NCBI GenBank assembly: GCA_963837515.1
Contig: CAWINT010000008.1
Span: 124,001 to 188,000 of the forward strand
Length of the DNA stretch: 64,000 bases
Origin: RYN-230 sp963837515
GTDB lineage: Bacteria; Actinomycetota; Actinomycetes; Streptosporangiales; Streptosporangiaceae
Direction of reading: 5' to 3'
Numbering within the stretch: position 1 is the first letter of the stretch; the number at the start of each line of letters is the position of its first letter. The notes beneath the pieces were generated by a model, which was not told the origin of the DNA, searched no databases, and saw nothing but the letters and a program-made list of their open reading frames with translations. The translations under genes were made by a program, and so were the position numbers. Shown piece after piece: positions 1 through 9,229 of this stretch.

Positions 1-18
1 GGACGCAGCGGAACCAGA

Positions 19-1458
19 TCAATAGGCGCGGGCGAAGATGAGCCGCTGGCCGTAGGCGGACGGCTGACGGCACCGGATGCAGGTCCCCTCCGCCGGCTCG
101 CCATCCGCCGGGATGACCCGCGGCGTGGCGGCCGTGGCCGCCTTGATGTCGTCCGCACACTCTGGCTGACCACAGTGCAGCGCCCGGGCCCAGCCGGTCG
201 CCACCGCCGCGGCGAACTCGTCCCAGGTGCCCACCGTGACGGTCCGCTCGTCGCGGAATCGGGTGGCCCGCCGCAGCAGCAGATCCTGGAAGGCGGTGAG
301 TTCGGCGCTCAGCCGGGCCGGGGCCGAGTCCAGCCCCACCGGCACCTTCTGGCCGCCGAGCCGGGTGGCCATCAGCGCCGTGCCCGCCGCCAGGTCCCGC
401 GGGCCCAGTTCCAGCCGGATCGGGACGCCGCGCAGGTCCCAGTCGTTGAACTTGAAACCGGGGGAGAGCTGCGGCCGCTCGTCCACGTGCGTGCGGATGC
501 CGCCCTGGCCAAGCCGGGCGGCCAGGTCCCGCGCGGGCGGCAGCACCTGGCCGGCCTGCTCGCCGCGGCCGATCGGGACGATCACCACCTGGTAGGGGGC
601 GAGCTGTGGCGGCAGGACGAGGCCCTTGTCGTCGCCGTGAGTCATGATCACTCCGCCGATCATGCGGGTGGTCATGCCCCACGACACCGTGTGGCACAGC
701 TCCAGTTCGCCGCTCTCCGCCGCGTACTGGATGCCGAAGGCCTTCGCGAAGTTCGTGCCCATGTAGTGCGCCGTGCCGGCCTGGAGCGCCCGCCCGTCAC
801 CCATCATGCCCTCGAGCGTGTAGGTCCGCCGGGCCCCGGGGAATCGCTCGCCGGGCGTCTTCTCGCCGGTCACTACCGGCATGGCGGCCACGTCCGCGCA
901 GACCTGGGCGTAGAGGTCCAGCGCGACCATCGTCTCCCGCATGGCATCCGCCTCATCGGCGTGCGCGGTGTGACCCTCCTGCCACAGGAACTCGGTGGTC
1001 CGCAGGAACATCCGCGGCCGCAGCTCCCAGCGGACCACGTTCGCCCACTGGTTGAGCAGCAGCGGCAGATCCCGGTGCGAGCTGATCCACCTGGCCATCA
1101 TCTGGCCGATGATCGTCTCCGAGGTCGGCCGGACGATCAGCGGCTCCTCGAGCTCCTTGCCGCCCGCGTGGGTGACGACCGCCAGTTCCGGGGCGAATCC
1201 CTCGACGTGCTCGGCCTCGCGTTTCAGGTAACTCTCCGGGATCAGCAGCGGGAAGTAGGCGTTGACATGACCGGTCTCCTTGATCCGCCGGTCCATGTCG
1301 GCCTGCAGCAGCTCCCAGATCCGGTACCCGTAGGGGCGGATCACCATCGTGCCCCGGACGGGCCCACGGTCGACCAGTTCGGCCTTGAAGACGACCTCGT
1401 TGTACCAGGCGGAGAAGTCTTCGCTCTGCGGGGTTACTCCGCGTTCATCGCGCGCCAC
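19..1458 (-). CDS. proS: Prolyl-tRNA synthetase, short (eukaryote/archaeal-like) type
   Basis: Class II aminoacyl-tRNA synthetase that charges tRNA-Pro in the cytoplasm. The 479-residue product lacks the editing insertion of long bacterial ProS. It shows the motif 2 stretch FLRTTEFLWQEGHTAHA, the GTAHYMGTNFAKAFGIQ segment and motif 3 ending in MTHGDDKGLVLPP. The C-terminal tail has paired cysteines (CxxxxC, then CxxC) as in the zinc-binding C-terminal domain of this subtype. The start is GTG at 1458; no strong ribosome site precedes it, so a slightly different or leaderless start is possible. The stop lies only 18 bases inside the window edge. Identification is firm. Confidence 0.96.
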   Translation of the reverse strand: MARDERGVTPQSEDFSAWYNEVVFKAELVDRGPVRGTMVIRPYGYRIWELLQADMDRRIKETGHVNAYFPLLIPESYLKREAEHVEGFAPELAVVTHAGGKELEEPLIVRPTSETIIGQMMARWISSHRDLPLLLNQWANVVRWELRPRMFLRTTEFLWQEGHTAHADEADAMRETMVALDLYAQVCADVAAMPVVTGEKTPGERFPGARRTYTLEGMMGDGRALQAGTAHYMGTNFAKAFGIQYAAESGELELCHTVSWGMTTRMIGGVIMTHGDDKGLVLPPQLAPYQVVIVPIGRGEQAGQVLPPARDLAARLGQGGIRTHVDERPQLSPGFKFNDWDLRGVPIRLELGPRDLAAGTALMATRLGGQKVPVGLDSAPARLSAELTAFQDLLLRRATRFRDERTVTVGTWDEFAAAVATGWARALHCGQPECADDIKAATAATPRVIPADGEPAEGTCIRCRQPSAYGQRLIFARAY

Positions 1459-1684
1459 ATCCCGCAGGATAGGGACCGGGCTCGCCGGCCCGCCATGCTT
1501 TTTCGCCGGGTCCCGGCTCCAGGCCTGCGGGCCGGGACGGGCGCCGGTGGCCGGCGCCCTGAATCCTCCGGCACGCTGAATCCTCCGGCACGCTGAATCC
1601 TCCGGCGGCCGGCGGGAACATGCACCCGGGTAGCCCGGTTCAGGCAGCCGGAGATCAGGTTCGCCAGCAGAAGGGAAGTACGCG

Positions 1685-2530
1685 ATGGCTCAGCTCCGTG
1701 ACCAGCTCGGACGGTGGGGGATCTGGCAGGGTGCCGCCCAGGTGACGACGCAGCTGGCGGCCGGCGTGGAGCAGGCCGGGTACGGGGCGCTGTGGCTCGG
1801 CGGCTCACCGGACGGCGATCTGGCCCAGGCGGAAGAACTCCTCGGCGCGACCAGCCGCCTGGTGGTCGGGACCAGCATCGTGAACATGTGGAAGGACGAC
1901 GCGCACACCGTCGCCGCCTCGTTCGCCCGGGTGCACGACCGGTATCCGGGCCGGTTCGTGCTGGGGGTGGGCGCTGGGCACCCCGAGGCGACCCAGGATT
2001 ATCAGAAGCCGTTCGACACGCTGTCCGCCTACGTGGACACGCTGCTGGGCGACGGCGTCCCGCGGGAGTCGCTGGTGCTGGCCGCGCTCGGCCCGCGGGT
2101 GCTCCGGCTGGCGGCCGCGCGCACGGCCGGCGCCATCCCGTACCTGGTGCCGCCGGAGCACACCCGCCAGGCGCGGGAGATCCTCGGCCCGGGGCCGCTG
2201 CTGGCCCCGGAGCACAAGGCGGTGCTGGACACCGACGTGGCCCGGGCCCGGGCGCTCGGCCGCGCCCGGGTCCATACCCCCTATCTGGGGCTGGTCAACT
2301 ACACCAGCAACCTGCGCCGGCTGGGCTGGTCCGAGGCGGATGTGAGCGGCGAGGGCAGCGACGCGCTGATCGACGCTCTGGTCGCGCACGGCTCCCCGGA
2401 GCAGGTGGCGGCCCAGCTGAGCCAGCACCTGGAAGCGGGGGCCGATCACGTGGCCGTGCAGCTGCTCACCGGGCAGGGCACCGGCCCGCTGCCGGGCTAC
2501 CAGGCGCTGGCCGGGGCGCTGCCCCGCTGA
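1685..2530 (+). CDS. LLM-class F420-dependent oxidoreductase
   Basis: Member of the luciferase-like monooxygenase superfamily, of the sort annotated in actinomycetes as F420-dependent oxidoreductase (MSMEG_4141-type from memory). These TIM-barrel enzymes use F420 or flavin; the substrate is unknown. The 281 residues are full length for the group. Visible features are a GYGALWLG stretch at the first strand, the GTSIVNMW segment, RFVLGVGAGHPE, and a C-terminal helix ending in a QVAAQLSQHLEAGADHVAVQ block. An AAGGGAAG ribosome site precedes the ATG. The paralogue starting at 13651 is interrupted at the codons matching 2126-2137 here, so this copy shows what the intact gene looks like. Confidence 0.9.
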   Translation: MAQLRDQLGRWGIWQGAAQVTTQLAAGVEQAGYGALWLGGSPDGDLAQAEELLGATSRLVVGTSIVNMWKDDAHTVAASFARVHDRYPGRFVLGVGAGHPEATQDYQKPFDTLSAYVDTLLGDGVPRESLVLAALGPRVLRLAAARTAGAIPYLVPPEHTRQAREILGPGPLLAPEHKAVLDTDVARARALGRARVHTPYLGLVNYTSNLRRLGWSEADVSGEGSDALIDALVAHGSPEQVAAQLSQHLEAGADHVAVQLLTGQGTGPLPGYQALAGALPR

Positions 2531-2556
2531 CCCGGCCCGGCCTGGCGGTCACGGCC

Positions 2557-2682
2557 GCACCCGGCTGGCCGCACCCGGCTGGCCGTACCCGGCTGGCCGC
2601 ACCCGGCTGGCCGTACCCGGCTGGCCGTACCCGGCTGGCCGCACCCGGCTGGCCGCACCCGGCTGGCCGCACCCGGCTGGCC
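2557..2682. repeat. Nine-copy 14-bp tandem repeat
   Basis: Nine consecutive copies of GCACCCGGCTGGCC (some with GT for GC at the first two bases), followed by a partial copy. It fills the gap between the convergent oxidoreductase and beta-glucuronidase genes. Because 14 is not a multiple of three it is unlikely to be coding. It may work as a transcription barrier or simply be slippage-prone DNA. Confidence 0.9.
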
Positions 2683-2697
2683 GCACCCGCCACCCGG

Positions 2698-4464
2698 TCA
2701 GCCCGGCGCGGGCCGGCGCCACAGGTCGCGCAGCAGCCAGGCGGCCGCCTTGGGCTGCCGGTCGCGGGTGAACACGCCTTTGTGGTTGCCGGCCGGCCGG
2801 TGCACCGCCTGCGCGGTGGCGAAGTCAGCGAAGTTCCACACGTGCTCGCCGATGACCTCGGGGATGCGCCGGAAGACCCGCGCCGACATCATGATCAGCG
2901 CCGCCTGGTACTCCTCGGACCACATGACCGGCGGCAGCGCGTGCTGCCCGGCCAGCGCGTCCGCGCCGAACTCGGTGATCACGATGGGCTTCCCGTGCCG
3001 CGCCCAGGCGCGCAGCTCAGCCTCCAGGCCCTGCTCCGCGGCGTCCAGGTCCGCGGTGTCGGCGTACCAGCCGTAGTACCGGTTCACGCAGACGAGGTCG
3101 AACAGGTCGGTCACCACGTCGGCGTCCGGCGGCGCGGTCGCCACGTTGGCGAAGCAGACCGGGCGCGAGGGGTCCAGGCCGCGCACCATCGACACCAGCG
3201 GCGCGAAGTAGTCGCGGGCGGCCGGCTCGGCGGTGTCCGGCTCGTTGGCGATGGACCAGGCGATGACGCTGGGGTGGTTGCGGTCCCGGGCGATCAGTTC
3301 GGTGAGCGCGGCCCGGTGCGCCGCGGCGGCGTCCGCGCCGATGCGCCCCGGGCCGAACGTCGCCGCGCCGTCGTACGTCATGTGGCCCAGGTTCAGGTGC
3401 AGCCCGACGGCGGGGGCCTCGTCGATGACCAGCAGGCCGTGCCGGTCGGCGTAGTCCAGCACTTCCTCCGCGTACGGGTAGTGCGAGGTCCGGAACGAGT
3501 TCGCGCCGATCCAGTCCAGCAGCGCGAAGTCGCGGACCAGCCGGGCGTCGTCGTGCCCCTTGCCGCGCAGCGCCGCGTCCTCGTGCATGCCGAACCCGCG
3601 CAACGTGACCGGCTGCCCGTTCAGCAGCAGCCGGGACCCGGCCACGGCGACGGTCCGGATCCCCACCGGCACCGGGTACTCGTCGTCGCCGTGCCGGACG
3701 TCCAGCTGGTACAGGTACGGGTCGTCGGGGGACCACGGCCGCGCGCCGGGCACCGTAAGCCGGCCGCTGGCGCCGGTGCCCGCTGCCACCACGGCCCCGG
3801 CCGCGTCCCGCAGCCGCACCGACGTGACCCCCGCGCCCGCCACCTTGGCCTGCCAGCTGACCTGGCCGGTGCCGGTGCCCGGGTCGAAGCCGGCGGCGAC
3901 CGCGACGTCGGCGACGTAGCTGGCCGGGGTGGCGTACAGCCACACCGACCGGTGCAGCCCGGAGTAGTGGAAGAAGTCGTGGAAGTAGCGCTGCCGCGGC
4001 CGTCCGCCCGCGCCGTGGGTGAGCACGCCGGGCGGGATGGTGCCCATCGTCAGCTCGTTGCCCAGCCGCACGGTCACCCGTACCGGCTCGCCCGGCCGCA
4101 CCTGCCCGGTCACCTCGGCCTCGAACGGCAGGTACCCGCCGGAGTGCGTGGCGACCTGCTCCACCCCGCACCACACGGTGGCGTGGTGGGCGGCCGCGTC
4201 CAGGCGCAGCACGATCCGCTGGCCGGCCCAGGTGGCCGGCACCCACACGTCCCGCTGGTACCAGACGTCCCCGACGTGCTCCCGTTCGGCCGCCTCGGTG
4301 ACCAGGTCGTTGTAACTGGCCGGGACGGCCATCTCCCGCGCGCCGGGCAGCGGCTCCTGCCACCAGCGGGCCGTTATGCCGTGCTGGGCGGGATCGAACC
4401 GGAAACGCCACAGTCCATCCAGGCGGCGGCAGTCCCGGCTACGGCTGTCCCGTGGCGCCAGCAT
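2698..4464 (-). CDS. uidA: Beta-glucuronidase (glycoside hydrolase family 2)
   Basis: Hydrolyses beta-D-glucuronides. The 588-residue product matches the usual length of bacterial GUS. Order: N-terminal GH2 sugar-binding domain (about 1-180), immunoglobulin-like domain (about 185-275), then the TIM barrel. The acid/base glutamate lies in SIANEPDT and the nucleophile in ITEFGAD. The C-terminal GNHKGVFTRDRQPKAAAWLL segment contains the N-x-K motif that in E. coli GUS recognises the glucuronate carboxylate, which favours glucuronidase over galactosidase. There is no signal peptide, so it should be cytoplasmic. It is convergent with the upstream oxidoreductase and no transporter is adjacent. Confidence 0.94.
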   Translation of the reverse strand: MLAPRDSRSRDCRRLDGLWRFRFDPAQHGITARWWQEPLPGAREMAVPASYNDLVTEAAEREHVGDVWYQRDVWVPATWAGQRIVLRLDAAAHHATVWCGVEQVATHSGGYLPFEAEVTGQVRPGEPVRVTVRLGNELTMGTIPPGVLTHGAGGRPRQRYFHDFFHYSGLHRSVWLYATPASYVADVAVAAGFDPGTGTGQVSWQAKVAGAGVTSVRLRDAAGAVVAAGTGASGRLTVPGARPWSPDDPYLYQLDVRHGDDEYPVPVGIRTVAVAGSRLLLNGQPVTLRGFGMHEDAALRGKGHDDARLVRDFALLDWIGANSFRTSHYPYAEEVLDYADRHGLLVIDEAPAVGLHLNLGHMTYDGAATFGPGRIGADAAAAHRAALTELIARDRNHPSVIAWSIANEPDTAEPAARDYFAPLVSMVRGLDPSRPVCFANVATAPPDADVVTDLFDLVCVNRYYGWYADTADLDAAEQGLEAELRAWARHGKPIVITEFGADALAGQHALPPVMWSEEYQAALIMMSARVFRRIPEVIGEHVWNFADFATAQAVHRPAGNHKGVFTRDRQPKAAAWLLRDLWRRPAPG

Positions 4465-4588
4465 GGCTGCTCCTCCTGACCTAGCGGGGCGGTGGGCGTC
4501 CCCAGGCTAACGGGGGCGGTCCGGCTATGATCATCCGGTGCGTGGCGCAGCGGGGCCCGTGCCGTTGGGCGGCGGAGGGAAGACCCAG

Positions 4589-5014
4589 GTGACCAGGACT
4601 GATACGGCGGTGTGGCTGCGCCGGGGCGCCGAGGCCGTGGCGGCTGGGCGCGTGGCACTCGGCCTGACCGCCCTGGTCTGGCCCGCGGTCCCGGCCCGCC
4701 CGTGGGTCGGTGCCGCCGCCGATGACCTGGCGGCTCAGGTGTTCGGCCGGGCCCTCGGCGCGCGGGACGTCGCCCTCGGGCTCGGCGCGCTGCAGGCGCT
4801 GCGCCGCCCGGCCGCCGAGCCGGGCTCGGCCGCCGCGTGGGTCGCGGCCGGGGCGCTGTCCGATGCTCTCGACGTGGCCGCCAGCGCGCGGTCGTGGGCC
4901 GGGCTGCCGCGGGTGGGCCGGTGGCTGGTGGTGCTGTCGGCCGGCAGCGCGGCCCTGGCCGGTGCGGCCGGGGCCGCCGCGGTCGCGGCAGGCCGCGACC
5001 GCCTTCCCAGCTGA
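4589..5014 (+). CDS. Hypothetical small membrane protein
   Basis: Alanine-rich protein of 141 residues with about three or four hydrophobic segments (VALGLTALVWPAV, DVALGLGALQAL, WLVVLSAGSAALAGAAGAAA). I chose the GTG at 4589 because a GGAGGG ribosome site sits nine bases before it; an ATG-less upstream extension to 4538 stays open but lacks such a site. It is divergent from the beta-glucuronidase gene. No family recognised; it resembles small actinobacterial membrane proteins of unknown role. Confidence 0.6.
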   Translation: MTRTDTAVWLRRGAEAVAAGRVALGLTALVWPAVPARPWVGAAADDLAAQVFGRALGARDVALGLGALQALRRPAAEPGSAAAWVAAGALSDALDVAASARSWAGLPRVGRWLVVLSAGSAALAGAAGAAAVAAGRDRLPS

Positions 5015-5073
5015 CGCGTGCTTCCCGGCCGCTGCGCGGTGGCCTGGAGCCTTCCGTCGGCCAAACCCACCAC

Positions 5074-5207
5074 GGGGCGGCTACTTCGGCTGCGCGGTGA
5101 CTTGGGACCCGTATCTGGCACCAACCCACCGCGCAACGGGTGGCCGGGGCGGCTACTTCGGCTGCGCGGTGACTTGGGACCCGTATCTGGCACCAACCCA
5201 CCGCGCA
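5074..5207. repeat. 62-bp direct duplication
   Basis: Two identical 62-bp copies (5074-5135 and 5146-5207) separated by 10 bases, between the small membrane gene and the ASCH gene. The repeat begins GGGGCGGCTACTTCGG and ends CAACCCACCGCGCA. Open frames across it are not convincing as genes. It abuts the stop codon of the ASCH gene, so it could serve as a shared 3' end or be a recent slippage duplication. Confidence 0.9.
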
Positions 5208-5214
5208 CCCTGGG

Positions 5215-5634
5215 TTACGGCGTGGCTATCAGGCGGAAGGTCTGCGCGACGACGGGGGTGTCGTCGGAGACGGTGAACGCCGGGTCCGCCAGGGCTTCCC
5301 GCACTTCGGCCGAATGCCAGAACTGCTCATGGCCGGCCCGCCACTCGGCGACCGAGGTGTATCCCTCACCCTCACCCAGCGCGTGGGCCAGGTCCGCGTC
5401 GGCCAGCCGGAGCACCCGTACCGCGGTCGTCTCGATCACCGCCACCCGGCGGCCGGCCGAATCGACCACCGCCTGCCGCAGGCCCGGCTCGGGCAGCGGC
5501 TCACCCTCATGCTCGTAGTCGGCCAGCAGGCCCGACGTGGTGGTCTTGGCGCCAGCCAGGATGGCCGCGACGAGCTGGTCACGCAGCGGTCCCGGGAAGG
5601 CGAACTCGGCGATGGGCAGGTCTCCGGTGGGCAC
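5215..5634 (-). CDS. ASCH domain protein
   Basis: Protein of 139 residues with the layout of ASCH (PUA-like) proteins, which have been proposed to bind RNA or modified nucleotides. Typical features are an N-terminal GPLRDQLVAAILAGAKTTTS helix with the conserved K-T/S pair, a G(R)RVAVIETTAVRVLRLADAD strand-turn, and GEGYTSVAEWRAGHEQFW near the end. The length is typical. It stands alone with no operon partner. The substrate is unknown. Confidence 0.85.
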   Translation of the reverse strand: MPTGDLPIAEFAFPGPLRDQLVAAILAGAKTTTSGLLADYEHEGEPLPEPGLRQAVVDSAGRRVAVIETTAVRVLRLADADLAHALGEGEGYTSVAEWRAGHEQFWHSAEVREALADPAFTVSDDTPVVAQTFRLIATP

Positions 5635-5662
5635 CGGCCCCAGCGTAGCGTTCTGCGGGCGG

Positions 5663-6598
5663 TTACTCCCGCGCCATGACGCCGGGGCCGCCGACGTCGG
5701 CGCACAGCAACGGTCGGAAGAAGATCGTCGGCTGGCCGCCGTGCAGGATCGTGCGGGTGGTGCCCTGGTGGATGTTGACGTACCAGCCGTGCGGCGGGAT
5801 CGGGGCCGTGATGTTCCGCAGCACGCGCACCGCGTGCACGATCCGGCCGCGGGCGCCCGCGATCAGGTCGCCCAGCATGTACTTCACCGGGCCCTGGCTC
5901 ATACAGCTGCCCAGGTGAATGTGCGCGGCGTGCGCCCCCGGGGTCAGCCCGCTGGCCGTGACGGTGACGGTGAGCGTGTGCCGTGCGGAGTTGTAGGACA
6001 GCGTGGCCCGGCCGCGCAGCGGGCCGGACCGCGGCCGGGGCCGCCCCGCCTCCACCGCGATGAGCCGGTGCGGATGACGCGACAAGCCGGGCAGCGGCGC
6101 GGTCACCGCGATCGGCTCGGCCGCGACGCCGTGGGCCGCGGTGCCCATCCGGATCACCAGCCGGCTGCCGCGCGGCACGCCGCCCGCGTAGTGGCTGCCC
6201 AGGGTGGCGTCGGCCTGGCCGACACCGTTCGCCTGCAGCGGGCCGAACGGCACCCGCCAGTGCTGCCCGGGCAGCACCAGATCGACGCCGTGGGCGGAGC
6301 CGGGAGTGAGGCCGAACACCGCGGCGTGGACCGTGAGCCAGCCGTGCCGCCGGCCAAATCGGACCGCGCCCACCGGCATGGCCCGCAGGTGCAGGGCGGC
6401 GTAGGTCCAGCCGCCCCGCGGCGCGGCGGGCCGTCCCGCCGCCGGGGTGGCGCGGTGCCCGGCGCTGGCCCCGGCCGGGGCGGCCAGCGCCAGCGCGGCC
6501 GTGACGGCCAGGGCGGCGGTTCCCGCCAGTTTCCCGGCCCTTCCGGGGCGCCGGGTGGTGGGCCTGGCGCCGCGGCCGGCGTTGGGGAAAAGGTTCAC
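5663..6598 (-). CDS. Secreted CHRD-like domain protein
   Basis: Secreted protein of 311 residues. The N-terminus is Arg-rich followed by a hydrophobic stretch ending in APAGASA, consistent with a signal peptide. The C-terminal half has an HAAHIHLGSC block and a later GWYVNIHQG block, the spacing and histidines typical of CHRD/Cu-Zn-SOD-like beta folds. The N-terminal half may be a diverged second copy (VNGLTPGS-like turns). Function unknown. It is separated by 28 bases from the downstream ASCH gene on the same strand, so co-transcription is possible. Confidence 0.7.
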   Translation of the reverse strand: MNLFPNAGRGARPTTRRPGRAGKLAGTAALAVTAALALAAPAGASAGHRATPAAGRPAAPRGGWTYAALHLRAMPVGAVRFGRRHGWLTVHAAVFGLTPGSAHGVDLVLPGQHWRVPFGPLQANGVGQADATLGSHYAGGVPRGSRLVIRMGTAAHGVAAEPIAVTAPLPGLSRHPHRLIAVEAGRPRPRSGPLRGRATLSYNSARHTLTVTVTASGLTPGAHAAHIHLGSCMSQGPVKYMLGDLIAGARGRIVHAVRVLRNITAPIPPHGWYVNIHQGTTRTILHGGQPTIFFRPLLCADVGGPGVMARE

Positions 6599-6858
6599 GG
6601 GACGCCCTTTCTGTTCGCAGTTTCCGGGGCCGCGGCAGCATAGGCGGCTGCCGTCAGGCTGGCGGAATACGCCGTAAAACGGGTGTCAGTTGGCTGGTGA
6701 ATGAAGCTGCGCCGATCTTAACCACGGCTGACAGCCGGTTGCGGGCCGCAGCTGCTGGCCGATGGTAAATATTCAGCGACCAGGAAGAGGAATATGGATA
6801 AGAGCCAGCGATGGCGGCTATTTACCGGCGGGGTGGATATTGCGGCCGGGGCGGCCGG

Positions 6859-7668
6859 TCAGGCGGTGAGGCCGGCGACGAACTGGCGGAGCAGCCGGGC
6901 GACATCCTCGGCATCCGACTTGCGGATGGCCTCGTCCATGGCGATCGCGTCGGCCCCGACGACCACCCGGGCCGGGGGGTCGCCGGCCCGGATGCACTCC
7001 TCGATCGCCTGGGCCACCTCGCCCGGGTCGCCGGCCCGGGTTAGCGCGGCCAGCGTGCGCTCCCGCAGCGCCGCGAACGCGGCGGCGTAGACCGAGTCAC
7101 CGGCGACGCCGAACGCGGGCAGCGTCTGGGACAGCGCGGTCTGGTACAGCCCCGGCGCGACCACCGTCACCGCCACGCCGGACCCGCGCACCTCGGCGTC
7201 GAGCACCGCACTCAGGCTGGCCAGCGCCGCCTTCGAGGCCGAGTACCAGCCGCCGAACGGGGCCGGGGCGGTGTCGTTCTCAGAGGTCACGTTGATGATC
7301 CGGCCGCTGCCCTGGGACCGCATGACCGGCAGCGCCGCGCTGGCCAGCCGCATCGGGCCGTGCACGTTGACCTCGAAGATCCGGTGTGCCTCGGCGTCCG
7401 CCGCTTCTTCCAGCGGGCCGAGGCTGCCGGTCCCCGCGTTGTTGACCAGGACGTCCAGCCGGCCGGCCGCGTCGGCCACCGCCCGGACGGCGGCCGGGCC
7501 GGCCTGCGGGTCCGCGACGTCCGCGGCCACCGCGGTCACGTCCGGGGGCAGCGGCGCCCGGGCCGGGTCCCGCGACACGCAGAACACCTGGTCACCGGCG
7601 GCGGCCAGGCGCCGTACGGTGGCCAGGCCGATGCCGCTGCTGCCACCGGTTACTAAGATGACCGCCAT
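6859..7668 (-). CDS. Short-chain dehydrogenase/reductase
   Basis: Classical SDR of 269 residues. It has the TGGSSGIG nucleotide-binding motif near residue 7, NNAG near residue 92 and the YSASK active-site motif. The ATG at 7668 puts the Rossmann fold at the N-terminus as expected; the frame stays open far upstream but that part shows no coding features. It is NAD(P)-dependent; the substrate is unknown. The neighbours on both sides are secreted proteins, so context does not help. Confidence 0.92.
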   Translation of the reverse strand: MAVILVTGGSSGIGLATVRRLAAAGDQVFCVSRDPARAPLPPDVTAVAADVADPQAGPAAVRAVADAAGRLDVLVNNAGTGSLGPLEEAADAEAHRIFEVNVHGPMRLASAALPVMRSQGSGRIINVTSENDTAPAPFGGWYSASKAALASLSAVLDAEVRGSGVAVTVVAPGLYQTALSQTLPAFGVAGDSVYAAAFAALRERTLAALTRAGDPGEVAQAIEECIRAGDPPARVVVGADAIAMDEAIRKSDAEDVARLLRQFVAGLTA

Positions 7669-7799
7669 GGGGTGACGGTAACAAGGAATCCGTCCCGGCC
7701 TGCGGGCCGGCCCCGGGCCTGCAGTTACCGGGGCCGGCCGCGCCTCAGCCGGGCCGCCGGGCCGTGCGGCCGGACTCCCCGCCCGGCCCGGCCCGCCGC

Positions 7800-8963
7800 C
7801 TACGGCGCCTGGAGGGTGGCAAGGTAGGTGTGCGGGGCCGGCGAACTGGCCGGGATGAACAGGCCCATCACGTGGTTGCGCCACACGGTGTTGCCGGAGA
7901 CCACCTGGCAGGGGCACAGCGGGCTCGCGGCGACCGGCACCTGGAACCAGCGCGCCCGGCCGAAGAAGGCGCCCCGTACCGGGATGTACACCAGCGCCGG
8001 GTCGTGACCGGCGCTCATCGCCACCAGGTTGAACCCGCCGGGGGCGGCCGTGATCCCCTCGAAGTGGGTGTACTTGGCCGGGCGGTTGCCGTAGCTGTAG
8101 AACACCGGCCGGCCGAACGCGCCGGTCCGCTCGTTGTAGCTGACCAGGAAGCCGCGCTGGCCGCCGTGCGCGGAAGATCCCCCAGCCAGCGTGTAGCGCG
8201 GGCTGCCCGGCCCGCCGTCCTGCCAGATCGCGTACAGCGTGGTTTTGGTGGACAGGCTGCCGTGCAGCCGGACCAGGGTCCACTGGCGGCGGGTGATGTT
8301 GTAGATGAAAGCGTTGCCGGAGGCGATGCCGCCGCGCACGGTGGGGTTGAGGTCGTAGTTGCCGACGACCAGGTTGCCCATGGTGCTGTGCGGGATCGTG
8401 TCCATCACGTGGCAGCGCCGCGGCCGCGGCGGGCAGGCCCGCGCGTGCCCGGTCACGTTCTGGCCGTCGGCCGGCACGTCGATGGACCGCCACGTCCCGC
8501 TGTGCCCGCTGACCGGGCCGAGGTAGATCATGCCCTGGTCGTGCACGCCCCGGGGGGCCGCCGAGGAGACGTAACTGCCGACCGCCCGGACCTGCCCGGC
8601 CGGGATGGCCCGCGGGTTGAACACGTGCGTGTCCGGGCCGTAGAAGGTGGCCGTGGTCACGCCGCGGAACGCCGGGTGCAGCACCGACACCGCGGCGCCG
8701 GCCGCGCTGGCCAGGCGGCCGCGGTAGAGGAAGGCGGCCGCCGAGCCCCCGCTCTGGGCCACCAGGCCGGTCAGCACCACGGCGCCGCCGCCCGCGCCGC
8801 GCACCCCGGTCACGACGGTTCCACTGCGCAGGATCGAGGTGATGCTGCCCGCGCGGGCGCCCAGCGCCCGGGCGCCCCCGGCGGTAGCCGGTGTCATCGC
8901 CGTGACCGCGAGCACGGCCGCGGCCGTGCCGGAAAGGAGCGGAGTAACCCGCAGCATTGCCAT
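7800..8963 (-). CDS. Secreted hypothetical protein
   Basis: Protein of 387 residues with a clear signal peptide (MAMLRVTPLLSGTAAAVLAV ending near ATAGG). The start at 8963 is chosen because AGGGGGG lies seven bases upstream; a start at 9017 would put the signal sequence internally. The body is rich in Gly, Tyr and Trp strands (GNAFIYNITRRQWTLV, TLYAIWQDGG, GFLVSYNERTGAFGRPVFYS), suggesting a beta-propeller-like extracellular fold. No catalytic motif recognised. Confidence 0.8.
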   Translation of the reverse strand: MAMLRVTPLLSGTAAAVLAVTAMTPATAGGARALGARAGSITSILRSGTVVTGVRGAGGGAVVLTGLVAQSGGSAAAFLYRGRLASAAGAAVSVLHPAFRGVTTATFYGPDTHVFNPRAIPAGQVRAVGSYVSSAAPRGVHDQGMIYLGPVSGHSGTWRSIDVPADGQNVTGHARACPPRPRRCHVMDTIPHSTMGNLVVGNYDLNPTVRGGIASGNAFIYNITRRQWTLVRLHGSLSTKTTLYAIWQDGGPGSPRYTLAGGSSAHGGQRGFLVSYNERTGAFGRPVFYSYGNRPAKYTHFEGITAAPGGFNLVAMSAGHDPALVYIPVRGAFFGRARWFQVPVAASPLCPCQVVSGNTVWRNHVMGLFIPASSPAPHTYLATLQAP

Positions 8964-9229
8964 GTGCGCCCCCCTGTGATTCCCAGCAGGCGGGAATAGA
9001 GCCTGCTGATCGCTCAACGTAGCGGATTTGATTACCTAGAGTGAGGAAGGTTGGTTCTTCTCGCCGGCGTGGCGCGCTCCGCGGAGGGGGCTCCGGGCCG
9101 GCCGCTGGCCTGGCCCCCTCCCCGCGCTTCCGGTCTATTCGATAGTGTGTTTGAATAGTGCCGCGAGATGACAGGCATGGCCCGAGCTGCGTTCGAAGCG
9201 TGCGGCCGGGCCCGGACCAGGGACGTGAC

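Noticed and set aside
1714..4479. Very long open frame on the plus strand across the oxidoreductase and beta-glucuronidase genes
   Set aside because: It is antisense or frame-shifted to two well-recognised genes, is Arg/Gly/Pro-rich and shows no domain; such frames arise from GC-biased codons.
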